A stretch of DNA of 36,363 nucleotides. Source: CAITSH01 sp945892985 (GTDB lineage: Bacteria; Pseudomonadota; Gammaproteobacteria; Burkholderiales; SG8-39). The notes beneath the pieces were generated by a model. The model worked only from the letters and a program-made list of their open reading frames with translations, made no database searches and was not told the origin of the DNA. The stretch covers positions 1 through 36,363 of the forward strand of contig CAMDDU010000045.1 in NCBI GenBank assembly GCA_945892985.1, given 5' to 3'. A program made the position numbers and the translations under genes. Positions 25,209 through 33,293 of this stretch are shown here, piece by piece (position 1 is the stretch's first letter; the number at the start of each line of letters is the position of its first letter).

Positions 25209-25243
25209 GGCTGGAAAGCCCCGTCAGTCGGTCGTTTCCGGTC
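25209..25243 (+). repeat. 35-bp palindromic repeat, copy E
   Basis: Starts GGCTGGAAA and ends TTTCCGGTC, with core CAGTCGG. It is in the divergent region between the UxaA-like gene and the frameshifted Bug gene. The right arm is partly decayed. Confidence 0.7.
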
Positions 25244-25370
25244 GATTGACGGCGTGGTTTGCGTTCACGGTAACTCAGGCTACACTTGTTTCGGATTCCG
25301 GCGGGCGGCCACGACGGACGAAGCGCGCTGCCGCGGAGCAGTGGGGTTAATTTTAACGGGGATAAGGACA

Positions 25371-26352
25371 ATGATCTTGGTTCGCAGCATCACCATGGGC
25401 TTGGCGGCCTTATCTGTCCTATTGCTTCCTGCCGTCGATGCCCTGGCGCAGACTTTTCCGGGTAAGCCGATTCGTTTTGTCGGTCCTTACGGACCCGGCG
25501 GGTTGCCCGACGTGATGGCGCGGCTGGTGGCGCAAAAACTGTCTGAGTCCTTGGGACATCCCGTTAGCGTCGAGAACAAGCCCGGCGCCAGCGGCATCAT
25601 CGCCGCGGAGTTCGTTGCCAAGTCCGACCCCGACGGCCATACACTGCTCGTTGGTGACATTGCGCAATATGCGCTCAATCCGGCGCTGCGCCAGAACCTG
25701 CCCTACGACACCTTGCACGATTCTTTGCCGGTAACGCAGGCACTGCGCGGGCCGCTTTTCCTGATGGTCAACGCGGGGCTGGGTGTGAAGTCCGTCGCGG
25801 AATTGGTGGCCCTGGCGAAGACGCGCCCGGGCATCAATTACGGTTCATCGGGAAATGCCAGTGTGCACCAGTTGGGCATGGAGCAGTTGGCGCTGCTGTC
25901 TGGCACCACGTTCCAGCACATTCCGTCCAAGGGGGTGGCGCAGGCGGTGCCTGCGATGATTGCCGGGGACACGCAGCTGACGTTCGTGTCACCCACCTCG
26001 GCCGGCGTGGGCGAGCCGGTCAAGCCCGGCAAGGTGCTGATTCTTCCGGTCGCCTCGTCGCAGCGCTGGGCGCAGCTGCCCAATGTGTCAACCATGGCCG
26101 AAGCGGGCTATGCCGTGGAGGCGGTCACCAATATCGGTTTTTTTCACGCGCATGGGCACCTCGCTTGCGGTGGTCGCGAAGCTTCACGCCGAGCTGGTGG
26201 GCGCGCTGAAGTCGCCCGATGTTCAATCGAAAATGCCGGGCCTTGGCGCCGTGGTGGTGGCCGGCACGCCTGAGGAATTTACCGCGCGTATCCGCGCCGA
26301 CCAAGCCATCTACACCAAGCTGGTGCAGGAAGTGCGCGTCACGGTTGACTGA
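25371..26352 (+). pseudogene. Bug family substrate-binding protein with a one-base frameshift
   Basis: Start ATG 25371 after GATAAGGACA. The signal peptide (MILVRSITMGLAALSVLLLP) is followed by normal Bug motifs: FPGKPIRFVGPYGPGGLPD, VSVENKPGASGIIA, PDGHTLLVG, INYGSSGNASVHQLGME. After NIGFF the frame leaves the family and ends at 26273. The expected C-terminal part (LAVVAKLHAELVGALKSPDV onward, to VRVTVD) continues in another frame to the TGA at 26350-26352. Removing one T from the T7 run at 26138-26144 restores a 326-residue protein. Cause: mutation, sequencing error or slippage; it cannot be told from this sequence. RidA follows 28 bp later. Confidence 0.85.
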
Positions 26353-26380
26353 AGTGGTTTTTAATTGAAGAGGGAACGGT

Positions 26381-26773
26381 ATGAAAAAGGAAGTCGTTAA
26401 CATCGACAAGGGATTGTCTTCAACGCCGCTGTCTGCCGCAGTGAAAGCCGGCGGTTTCGTCTTCGTATCGGGAACGCCGCCGCGCGAAGCGGACAGCGCA
26501 AAGATCGCGTTTGGCGATATCAGGCGCCAGACCGAGCTGGTGCTGGAGGGGCTTAAGCGCCGCCTTGAGGCTTCCGGTTCGTCAATGGAGCAGGTGGTCA
26601 AATGCACGGTATATGTCACCAACGCCGGCTATTTTGAAATCGTCAATGAAGTTTATGCGAAATATTTCACCAAGGATCCGCCCGCCCGCACCTTTGTCAA
26701 CGTTGGGTCATGGCCCTGGCCCTTCGACATTGAAATCGATTGCATCGCTGTCACGGATGAAGCGGCCACATAG
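26381..26773 (+). CDS. RidA family (YjgF/UK114) protein
   Basis: 130 residues. GGFVFVSGTPPR begins the conserved barrel strand, RRQTELVLEGLKRRLEASGS the main helix, and DPPARTFVNVGSWPWPFDIE contains the substrate-contacting Arg and the ending typical of the family (IDCIAV). RidA trimers hydrolyse reactive enamine/imine intermediates to 2-oxo acids; catabolic relatives act in aromatic amine and nitroaromatic pathways. It sits between the Bug gene and the second oxygenase gene, which fits a pathway with an amino or imino intermediate. This last point is inference. Confidence 0.92.
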   Translation: MKKEVVNIDKGLSSTPLSAAVKAGGFVFVSGTPPREADSAKIAFGDIRRQTELVLEGLKRRLEASGSSMEQVVKCTVYVTNAGYFEIVNEVYAKYFTKDPPARTFVNVGSWPWPFDIEIDCIAVTDEAAT

Positions 26774-26962
26774 GACCTGCACCACAGGGGGACAACCCGG
26801 CGTATAGGCCGTACCAAGCCTTGCGTCGAATTTTGAAATGGGGTAGTCTGAAGGTGCCTGTCAGAGTGCTGATCTGACGTTTGGTTGATTGCCAATATTG
26901 AACGCGGCGCGCTCGACCGCAGGTTCGGTATCCGCAAATTCATGCCTAAACGGAGACTGACA

Positions 26963-28171
26963 ATGGCATCCCCGCTTCACCCTTTCGAGGGCGTGTTGTC
27001 GCCGCGAGATATCGCATCTGCGCGGCTTCCGCTTGAGCATGCGAGCCACGTACCCGGCCCGATTTACTACGCGCCAGAGATCTTGCGCGCAGAAAAGCAG
27101 TTCATTTTCATGAAGGACTGGCTTTGCGTCGGCCGCGTCGAGGAAGTGCCTAAGCCGGGCGATTACACAACGCTCAACATTATGGGCGAACCCGTGCTGG
27201 TCGTGCGCGACGAACACGGCGTGCTCAACGCCTTCGGCAATGTCTGTGCTCATCGCGGCGTCGAGGTCGCAAGCGGCAGCGGCCATGCCGAAGGCGGCAC
27301 CTTCCAGTGTCCGTATCACGGCTGGCTGTACGATCTTGGCGGCAAGGCGGTGGGTACGCCATTCATGCGTGGCGTCCCCGACTTTAACGGCAAGGACTGC
27401 CGGTTGCCCCAGGTACGCATCGGGACTTGGGCGGGATGGATTTTCATCTGCTTCGACAAAGAGACTGAGCCGCTGGAGGGTTTCATCGCCGATTTCGAGG
27501 AGGCTTTCGGGTTTCTTGGTCAGGAAGACTGCCTCCTCGCCGACAAACTGGTGTTCGAGGTCGACTGCAACTGGAAGCTCATAGTGGAGAACCTGCTCGA
27601 TACCTATCACGCCTCGGTCGTGCACGGCCGCACGTTTGGCGGCCACATCAAGGTCAAACGCCAGGGACCCAACGCCGGGCGGCGCCTGACGCGGCGCGGC
27701 GGCACGGTCAACATATACGAGGCGGCGCCGCACACGTATTCGGGTAAGCCGCTAATCGGGAAAATGCCGGCGCTGGCCGATCATCCGGAAAGTTTTGCCG
27801 CATCCGGATTCATGGCGCCCAATATGCATTTTTTCGCGCGTTCCGAGAATATGCGCCCCTGCATTCACTGGCCACTGTCGGAAAAGAAAACGCGGCTGGT
27901 CTATTACAATCTGTTTCCAAAATCGTTTTTCGGCAAGCCGGGCTTCGATGAGGTAGTGGCCGAATACCGCAGGTATTACACCGACGTGCTGGAAGAGGAT
28001 CGTGCCGTACTGATCTCTCTGCAGAATTCAATGGAGTCGGTGCAGAACCATCCGGGTCGAATGGCCCCGCTGGAGGCGAGCATCCACCACGAACTCAATT
28101 ACTACCTGGATCGCATGTTCGGTGCTGCGGCATCCGTGGAAGAAAATAAAAATCAGACGGGGCGCAAATGA
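26963..28171 (+). CDS. Rieske non-heme iron oxygenase, alpha subunit (cluster 2)
   Basis: 402 residues from ATG 26963 (GGAG 9 bp upstream); ATG 26942 is possible. The Rieske ligands are C95 and H97 (CAHRG) and C116 and H119 (CPYHGW). The iron site is in NWKLIVENLLDTYHASVVH: bridging D213 and ligands H216 and H221. The CPYHGW and NWK features place it with the benzoate/choline/carnitine-type alpha subunits, unlike the phthalate-type subunit at 5864. It has no beta-subunit, ferredoxin or reductase gene beside it. The stop overlaps the VOC gene start by 4 bp. The 189-bp leader (26774-26962) is the likely promoter region. The substrate is unknown. Confidence 0.92.
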   Translation: MASPLHPFEGVLSPRDIASARLPLEHASHVPGPIYYAPEILRAEKQFIFMKDWLCVGRVEEVPKPGDYTTLNIMGEPVLVVRDEHGVLNAFGNVCAHRGVEVASGSGHAEGGTFQCPYHGWLYDLGGKAVGTPFMRGVPDFNGKDCRLPQVRIGTWAGWIFICFDKETEPLEGFIADFEEAFGFLGQEDCLLADKLVFEVDCNWKLIVENLLDTYHASVVHGRTFGGHIKVKRQGPNAGRRLTRRGGTVNIYEAAPHTYSGKPLIGKMPALADHPESFAASGFMAPNMHFFARSENMRPCIHWPLSEKKTRLVYYNLFPKSFFGKPGFDEVVAEYRRYYTDVLEEDRAVLISLQNSMESVQNHPGRMAPLEASIHHELNYYLDRMFGAAASVEENKNQTGRK

Positions 28172-29136
28172 CGCTTATGAGCGCCTTGGGGGAAGACATT
28201 GGTCCGCGCCGCCTGACTCACGCGAATTTCTTCGTTGAGAACATGGAACGTTCGATGGAGTTTTACAAGGATATCGTCGGTATCGGCGAGTCCTACCGGC
28301 GCGTCAAGTCCCGTGGCGGATTCCTGACCAACGGTAACAGCCACCATGATCTCGGTGTCATGGAGTATTCGGAGCGCCTGGGCGGAAAGCGGGCGAAGAA
28401 GTTCATCGGTTTCTACCACGTCGCATTCGAGATGGAGAGTGATTGGCATCTGCACGAGTGGTACCGAAATGCGGTGCGGCGCGAAGCGAATTTTTTCTAT
28501 CTCGGGGACCACGGCAACACGCATTCCGTCTACATGTTCGATCCGGACGGAAACCAGGTTGAGGTCTATACCGACACGCTGAAGGAGTGGTGGAAGCTGA
28601 AAACCGGCTACATGCCGACCATACAGTCGGCCTGGAAGCCCGAGGGCGGCGAACCTACGCGCGAGCCAAAGTACCACCTGAATCCGGAACTGACATTCCC
28701 GCCGCACGGCTATTTCAAGCCGAAGTACACCACGCGTGCGACCATAGTGCTGTCAAGGTTTGAGCAGGGCGTCGCTTTTTACCGCGACATCGTCGGTTTG
28801 ACGCCGGTAGCTGGTGGCATCGACAAGCCTTTTGTCGCGCTTGCGGGTACGACCGGCGTGATCTGTCTGATGCTGTGGCGCGTGGCTGAGTCGCGCCCGG
28901 TGGGTTTTCACCATTTCAGCATGGAGATGGTCAGCGAGGCCGCGCTCAGGGAGTCCAAGGCGCGTCTGCTGGCCGAGACCGGGGTCAAGATCGTGCGGGA
29001 AATAGAGCATCCCGGCCGCTATGCGCTCTTTATCGAGGATCTCGACGGTTTCGAGCTTCAGCTTTACGCCGAGCGGGACGGACGCGCGGTCAATCTGGAC
29101 ACGCTCGATCCGGACACGGCGTTTCTGCTCGGTTGA
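28168..29136 (+). CDS. Two-domain VOC protein, extradiol dioxygenase-like
   Basis: 322 residues. The first VOC domain has a full 2-His-1-Glu set: H18 (RLTHANFFV), H84 (GFYHVAFEM) and E132 (PDGNQVEVYTD). The second domain (from about residue 190) keeps HHFSMEM and FELQLY but has TTRAT instead of a His at the first ligand position. So the metal is expected in the N-terminal domain, opposite to BphC. It may be a dioxygenase, isomerase or other VOC enzyme. It is coupled to the oxygenase gene by an ATGA overlap, and the hydrolase gene begins within 10 bp of its stop. Confidence 0.85.
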   Translation: MTLMSALGEDIGPRRLTHANFFVENMERSMEFYKDIVGIGESYRRVKSRGGFLTNGNSHHDLGVMEYSERLGGKRAKKFIGFYHVAFEMESDWHLHEWYRNAVRREANFFYLGDHGNTHSVYMFDPDGNQVEVYTDTLKEWWKLKTGYMPTIQSAWKPEGGEPTREPKYHLNPELTFPPHGYFKPKYTTRATIVLSRFEQGVAFYRDIVGLTPVAGGIDKPFVALAGTTGVICLMLWRVAESRPVGFHHFSMEMVSEAALRESKARLLAETGVKIVREIEHPGRYALFIEDLDGFELQLYAERDGRAVNLDTLDPDTAFLLG

Positions 29137-29143
29137 GGTGAGA

Positions 29144-30067
29144 GTGCCACATCGATTGAACGATGCCCCGCCGGAGATCCCGCAGTCATTGCTGGCATTG
29201 ATGGCCGAGCTCGGTCCAAAATGGGGTACCGCCATCACCGAGCACACGAGCATCCAGTGCGCGGCCTTCGATGTCATCCTTCGCGATGCGCCCAAGAAGG
29301 GCCGCGTCGAGCGCAATCTGCCTTATGGATCCGATCCGCGCCAAGTGGTGGACGTGTTCAGTCCGCCGGGAGCCCGTGGCGCACCCGTGGTGATTTTTGT
29401 GCACGGCGGGGCCTTCGTTGTCGGGAACAAGGACCGTACGCCAGAGATTTTCTCAAACGTGTGCTGGTACTTTTCCCGACATGGAATCGTCGGAGTCAAC
29501 ATGGAGTACCGGCTGGCACCGCAGAATAAATATCCCTCCGGCACCATCGACGTTGGCTCGGTGGTGGCATGGGTGAAGACGAACATCGAACGCTTTGGCG
29601 GTGATCCGAAGCGCATTTACCTGATCGGCCATTCGGCCGGTGGTGCCCATGCCGGCTGCTATGCCTATGACAAGCGTTTCCATCCGTTCGACGGTTCGGG
29701 CCCAGGGTTGAGCGGCCTGATTCTCGTGTCTTCGCGCGTGCGCATTGACGACCTTCCGGAAAATCCAAATGCGAATAACGTCCGCGCGTATTTCGGAACC
29801 AGCCCGGAGCGCATGAAGGAAGGCTCGGTCATTACACACGTCACGCCCGACGTGTTGCCAACCATGATCGCCATCGCGCAGTGGGAGAATCCGCTGCTGG
29901 ATATTTACGGGCTGGAGCTGGCCCATGCCATCGCGGTCGCCAAGGGCCGGGCACCTCGGACGATCTGGCTGGAGGGGCACAACCACAGTTCGTCAATGGC
30001 ACACTTCAATACCGCGGATGAGCGCCTGGGCCGCGAGATCCTTGCGTTTATCGAATCCGGACATTAA
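29144..30067 (+). CDS. Alpha/beta hydrolase, carboxylesterase-like
   Basis: About 307 residues. The oxyanion-hole motif is HGGA at 87-90 (FVHGGAFVVGN), the nucleophile elbow is GHSAG with Ser164 and the His is probably in EGHNHSS near the end. EYRLAPQNKYPSG is typical of hormone-sensitive-lipase and arylformamidase-like esterases. The start is uncertain: only GTG codons (29138 or 29144) lie close to the upstream stop. It could hydrolyse a ring-cleavage product, an ester or an amide of the pathway substrate. It follows the VOC gene directly and precedes the ABC genes by 13 bp. Confidence 0.88.
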   Translation: MPHRLNDAPPEIPQSLLALMAELGPKWGTAITEHTSIQCAAFDVILRDAPKKGRVERNLPYGSDPRQVVDVFSPPGARGAPVVIFVHGGAFVVGNKDRTPEIFSNVCWYFSRHGIVGVNMEYRLAPQNKYPSGTIDVGSVVAWVKTNIERFGGDPKRIYLIGHSAGGAHAGCYAYDKRFHPFDGSGPGLSGLILVSSRVRIDDLPENPNANNVRAYFGTSPERMKEGSVITHVTPDVLPTMIAIAQWENPLLDIYGLELAHAIAVAKGRAPRTIWLEGHNHSSSMAHFNTADERLGREILAFIESGH

Positions 30068-30080
30068 CCAGAGGAGTCCC

Positions 30081-31115
30081 ATGAACAACCGCCGAGAATT
30101 TCTTTCCACCGCTGCCGCGCTTTCGGTTTCGGCATCATTACCAGGCATCGCGCGCGCGCAAGGAGGAGATCCCTTCATTTTTTGTACCGGCTTCGGCTTC
30201 ATCGCCGACTTTCTCGAAATCATGAACGCACAAAGCGGCGGTCACTGGCGCGACGTCGGCATAGATGCGAAAGTAATCGGCGCCCAGGGCGCGGCCCAGG
30301 CTATCCAGCAGCTCGCGGCAGGCCAGGCCCACATGATCCGCACCGCGTCCATCGAGTTCATGCGCGCGGTCGCGGCGCAGAACCTGCCGCTGCTGTCGGT
30401 GGCGACTATCTACCAGGGCTCGACCTTCTCGGTAATCAGTCCGGAGGAGGCGCCGCTGCGGAGCATTCAGGAGATGCGTGGCAAGACAATAGGCATCGTT
30501 TCGGTTGGCGGAGCGACCGATGTGTTCCTCGACCTGATGTGCGCGAAGACGGGAATTCCCAAAGCCGATTTGCGCCGCGAGGTCGTGGGCAATAATCCGG
30601 CGGCGCTCGGGTTGGTACGGCAGAAGCGGATTGACGGTTTCATTGCATCGAGTGGCGTGCTTGCGGCACTGCAGACGGCAAAGGAGAAAATTGTTCACTG
30701 GAGCACTGACCGCTACGCGCCGATGCCCTCGCAGTGCTATTTCGTAACGCGCGGTCTGGTGGAAAAACAGCCGGACTTGGTGGTGAGGGCGTTGCGCGGC
30801 CTCAAGGCCTCGGTCGACCAGGTCGTGGCCGGCCCCATCGGACCGCTAATCGCGCGCGCGTCGAAGGATTTCGACATCCCGGGCCGCCGCAACCTCGACG
30901 CGCTGACGGCAAACTCTGAAGTCGCTAAGGTTTTGTATTTCTCGCAGGGCAAGGAGAACCTGATGCGCAACGTGCCAAAACTCTGGCGTGAAGGGGCCGA
31001 CGCGATGGCCAAGGCCGGCTTGGGTGACTTGACCAAGACGGTCGACACGCTCTACACCAACCGCTACCTCGACCTGGCGCTGCGTCTCGAGCCGGCCGCC
31101 GCTAAGCGGGCCTGA
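30081..31115 (+). CDS. ABC transporter substrate-binding protein (NitT/TauT type), Tat signal
   Basis: 344 residues from ATG 30081, preceded by GAGGAGTCCC. The N-terminus NNRREFLSTAAALSVSASLP contains a twin-arginine RRxFL motif and ends near GIARAQ, so export by the Tat pathway is likely. The mature part shows a type 2 binding-protein pattern (LAAGQAHMIRTASIEFMRAV, MRGKTIGIVSVGGATDVFLD). SsuA/TauA/NMT1-like receptors bind sulfonates, nitrate, pyrimidines or aromatic acids. It is the first gene of a complete three-gene importer downstream of the oxygenase genes, which suggests the ligand is the cluster 2 substrate. Confidence 0.9.
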   Translation: MNNRREFLSTAAALSVSASLPGIARAQGGDPFIFCTGFGFIADFLEIMNAQSGGHWRDVGIDAKVIGAQGAAQAIQQLAAGQAHMIRTASIEFMRAVAAQNLPLLSVATIYQGSTFSVISPEEAPLRSIQEMRGKTIGIVSVGGATDVFLDLMCAKTGIPKADLRREVVGNNPAALGLVRQKRIDGFIASSGVLAALQTAKEKIVHWSTDRYAPMPSQCYFVTRGLVEKQPDLVVRALRGLKASVDQVVAGPIGPLIARASKDFDIPGRRNLDALTANSEVAKVLYFSQGKENLMRNVPKLWREGADAMAKAGLGDLTKTVDTLYTNRYLDLALRLEPAAAKRA

Positions 31116-31969
31116 TGAGCAGAGCCGCCGATACGACGCACACTAACTTTTCCGGCGCGGGTATAGACCTCAGCCGTGTCGAGAAGTGGTATGGCACGAC
31201 CGATGAGCCTATCCACGCGCTAACGGAGACAAGCCTGTCGGTAGCGCAGGGTGAAATTCTCGTGCTGCTGGGACCGTCGGGCTGCGGCAAGACGACGCTG
31301 CTGCGCATGATGGGCGGGCTACTCAGGCCCACCCGTGGCGATATTCGCGTCGCCGGCCATGATTTATGGCCGAAAGGGGCGCACGCCAGAAACAGCGATG
31401 CCGTGCATGAGCTGGGGATGGTTTTCCAGGAGGCCAATCTTTTCCCGTGGATGAATATTGAGGACAATATCGCGCTTCCTCTGGAATTGCGCGGAGTGTC
31501 TCGCATCGAAAGGCTCGCGCGGGCGCGCGCGCTTACCAGGCTTGTGGGCATCGAAGGATTCGAAAAGCGCTGGCCGCGCGAACTCTCGGGTGGCATGCGC
31601 CAGCGTGCGGCCATTGCGCGCGCCTTGTCCTACGATCCACATTTCCTGTTGATGGACGAGCCGTTCGGGGCGCTTGACGCGATGACCCGCGATGCGATGA
31701 ATCTGGAATTACAGCGAATCTGGATGGATGTGGGGGGCGGCGGTGGCGAGCTTGTTTCGACGCGCAAGACCATCGTACTGGTAACCCACTCGATCACCGA
31801 GGCGGTATTTCTGGCCGACCGCATTGTGTTGCTCGCACCCAGGCCGGGCAAGATTGATCGTGAAATTAAGGTGAACTTTCCGCGTCCGCGTGACATTGAT
31901 TTGCAGGCCACAGTCGAATTCGCGTCACTGGTCACCTCGCTGCGCCACAGGTTGGAGGAAATTTCGTGA
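31115..31969 (+). CDS. ABC transporter ATP-binding protein (NitT/TauT type)
   Basis: 284 residues. Walker A is GPSGCGKTT from residue 53, the Q-loop is VFQEANLFPW (Q105), the signature is LSGGMRQRAAIARAL (about 158-171), Walker B is HFLLMDEPFGALD (D181, E182) and the H-loop is VLVTHSITEA. These are all intact, so it should be an active ATPase. The family resembles SsuB/TauB. The start shares one base with the previous stop (TGATG), and the permease start overlaps its stop by 4 bp. Confidence 0.95.
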   Translation: MSRAADTTHTNFSGAGIDLSRVEKWYGTTDEPIHALTETSLSVAQGEILVLLGPSGCGKTTLLRMMGGLLRPTRGDIRVAGHDLWPKGAHARNSDAVHELGMVFQEANLFPWMNIEDNIALPLELRGVSRIERLARARALTRLVGIEGFEKRWPRELSGGMRQRAAIARALSYDPHFLLMDEPFGALDAMTRDAMNLELQRIWMDVGGGGGELVSTRKTIVLVTHSITEAVFLADRIVLLAPRPGKIDREIKVNFPRPRDIDLQATVEFASLVTSLRHRLEEIS

Positions 31970-32820
31970 CGCAACGCGAAGGGGGTCCTGCCTTACCGGT
32001 GGAGGTACCCATTGAGGAATTGGACGGGCCGCGCTTTGCATTTGGCAGGTTGTTGCCATGGATTACGACACCGGTGCTGTTGTGCCTGATATTCGGCATC
32101 TGGCATGTCTATGTCGCGCAGACCGGCATTTCGGCCTTTATCCTGCCGCCACCGGCGCACGTATGGGAAGCATGGAAGGAAATGATTGTCGCACCGGCCA
32201 CGTGGGACCACACGCGCACGACAATTTACGAAACGCTGGCGGGTTTTTTCTGGGCCTTAATCACGGGCGTGGGCCTTGGCGTCGCGCTCGGGAGGCTACG
32301 CTGGTTGGAGCTTACGCTTACGCCTTTCATCGTGGCAACGCAAGTCGTGCCCAAGGTCGCATTGGTGCCGTTGATGATCGTCTGGTTCGGCTTCGGCATG
32401 ACATCGAAGATATTGATCGCCGCCGTGCTGGCATTTTTCCCGATCCTAACCAATACCGTGCTGGGTGTGAAATCGGTGGACCACGGGCATCGTGATGTAA
32501 TGACCAGTCTGAATGCCTCGCGCTGGAAGATTTTCCGGCGTCTCGAGCTTCCGTCTTCGCTGCCATATATCCTGACAGGTATGGAAATAGGTATTGTTCT
32601 GGCGATCATTGGCGCCGTGGTCGGTGAGTTTCTGGGAGGAAATCACGGCCTGGGCTACATGCTGGTCGCGAAAATGAACGCTTATGAGACCGACGCTTTG
32701 TTTGCCGTGATCATTCACATGACCATGGTCGGATTTGTATTCTATTTTGCCATCGGTGCGGTGCGCCACTTGCTTATTCCATGGCATGAATCGGCGGTAA
32801 AAGACCGCGCTGGATCCTGA
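31966..32820 (+). CDS. ABC transporter permease (NitT/TauT type)
   Basis: 284 residues beginning with GTG at 31966, which overlaps the ATPase stop by 4 bp. It has about six hydrophobic segments after a short cytoplasmic leader, and the binding-protein-dependent loop for contact with the ATPase in MTSLNASRWKIFRRLELPSS. Like SsuC, it should form the membrane channel of the importer with the preceding two genes. It is the last gene of the cluster 2 operon; the convergent cNMP-binding-like gene ends 45 bp beyond its stop. Confidence 0.93.
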   Translation: MTQREGGPALPVEVPIEELDGPRFAFGRLLPWITTPVLLCLIFGIWHVYVAQTGISAFILPPPAHVWEAWKEMIVAPATWDHTRTTIYETLAGFFWALITGVGLGVALGRLRWLELTLTPFIVATQVVPKVALVPLMIVWFGFGMTSKILIAAVLAFFPILTNTVLGVKSVDHGHRDVMTSLNASRWKIFRRLELPSSLPYILTGMEIGIVLAIIGAVVGEFLGGNHGLGYMLVAKMNAYETDALFAVIIHMTMVGFVFYFAIGAVRHLLIPWHESAVKDRAGS

Positions 32821-32865
32821 GAAAAAAGCGGTGTGGCGGGCTTGCCGCGGATGATACGTAGTTCC

Positions 32866-33225
32866 CTACAGCCGCTGGTCCATGCGGCGCAGGCGGTCGG
32901 CCATGACGCGCATGATTTGCAAGGCAAAGTGAGGCGTCTGCTGCACCATGAACACAAAGCGCTTTTCTGTCACCGGCACCAACTTGCACGCGGTCTTGGC
33001 GGTGGCGGTGGCGATGCGCGGGGCGTGGTCTATCAGCGCCATTTCGCCCAGAACGCCGCCCGCGCCAAGCGTATCGACAAGTCTGCCCTTGACGTGCAGT
33101 TCCACCTCGCCGTCATGCACCACATACATCAGCTCGCCGCTCTCACCCTCGCTGAAAATGAGCTGCCCGGCCTCAAAGGCGACGAGTTCGGATTGTTCCG
33201 CACGAAATACGTTGACGGTGGCCAT
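32866..33225 (-). CDS. Stand-alone cyclic nucleotide-binding domain protein
   Basis: 119 residues from ATG 33225, after AGGGGGGGTGC. The cNMP-binding beta-roll is nearly the whole protein: FEAGQLIFSEGESGELMYVV, HDGEVELHVKGR, then the phosphate-binding cassette LGEMALIDHAPRIATATA with E61 and R70. There is no helix-turn-helix or catalytic domain. In this position Arg is followed by Ile-Ala, a form seen in many small regulators whose ligand is unproven. It may sense cAMP or cGMP, or be a non-binding adaptor. It is convergent with the ABC permease gene. Confidence 0.88.
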   Translation of the reverse strand: MATVNVFRAEQSELVAFEAGQLIFSEGESGELMYVVHDGEVELHVKGRLVDTLGAGGVLGEMALIDHAPRIATATAKTACKLVPVTEKRFVFMVQQTPHFALQIMRVMADRLRRMDQRL

Positions 33226-33293
33226 GCACCCCCCCTGAAATAGTGTGACAAAAATCTTACGCGCCTGATGTTGCAGTTTTGTTACCGCGCCCC

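Noticed and set aside
24894..25370. N-terminal extension of the Bug gene at 25371
   Set aside because: It overlaps the UxaA gene on the other strand and precedes a clear signal peptide and Shine-Dalgarno site.
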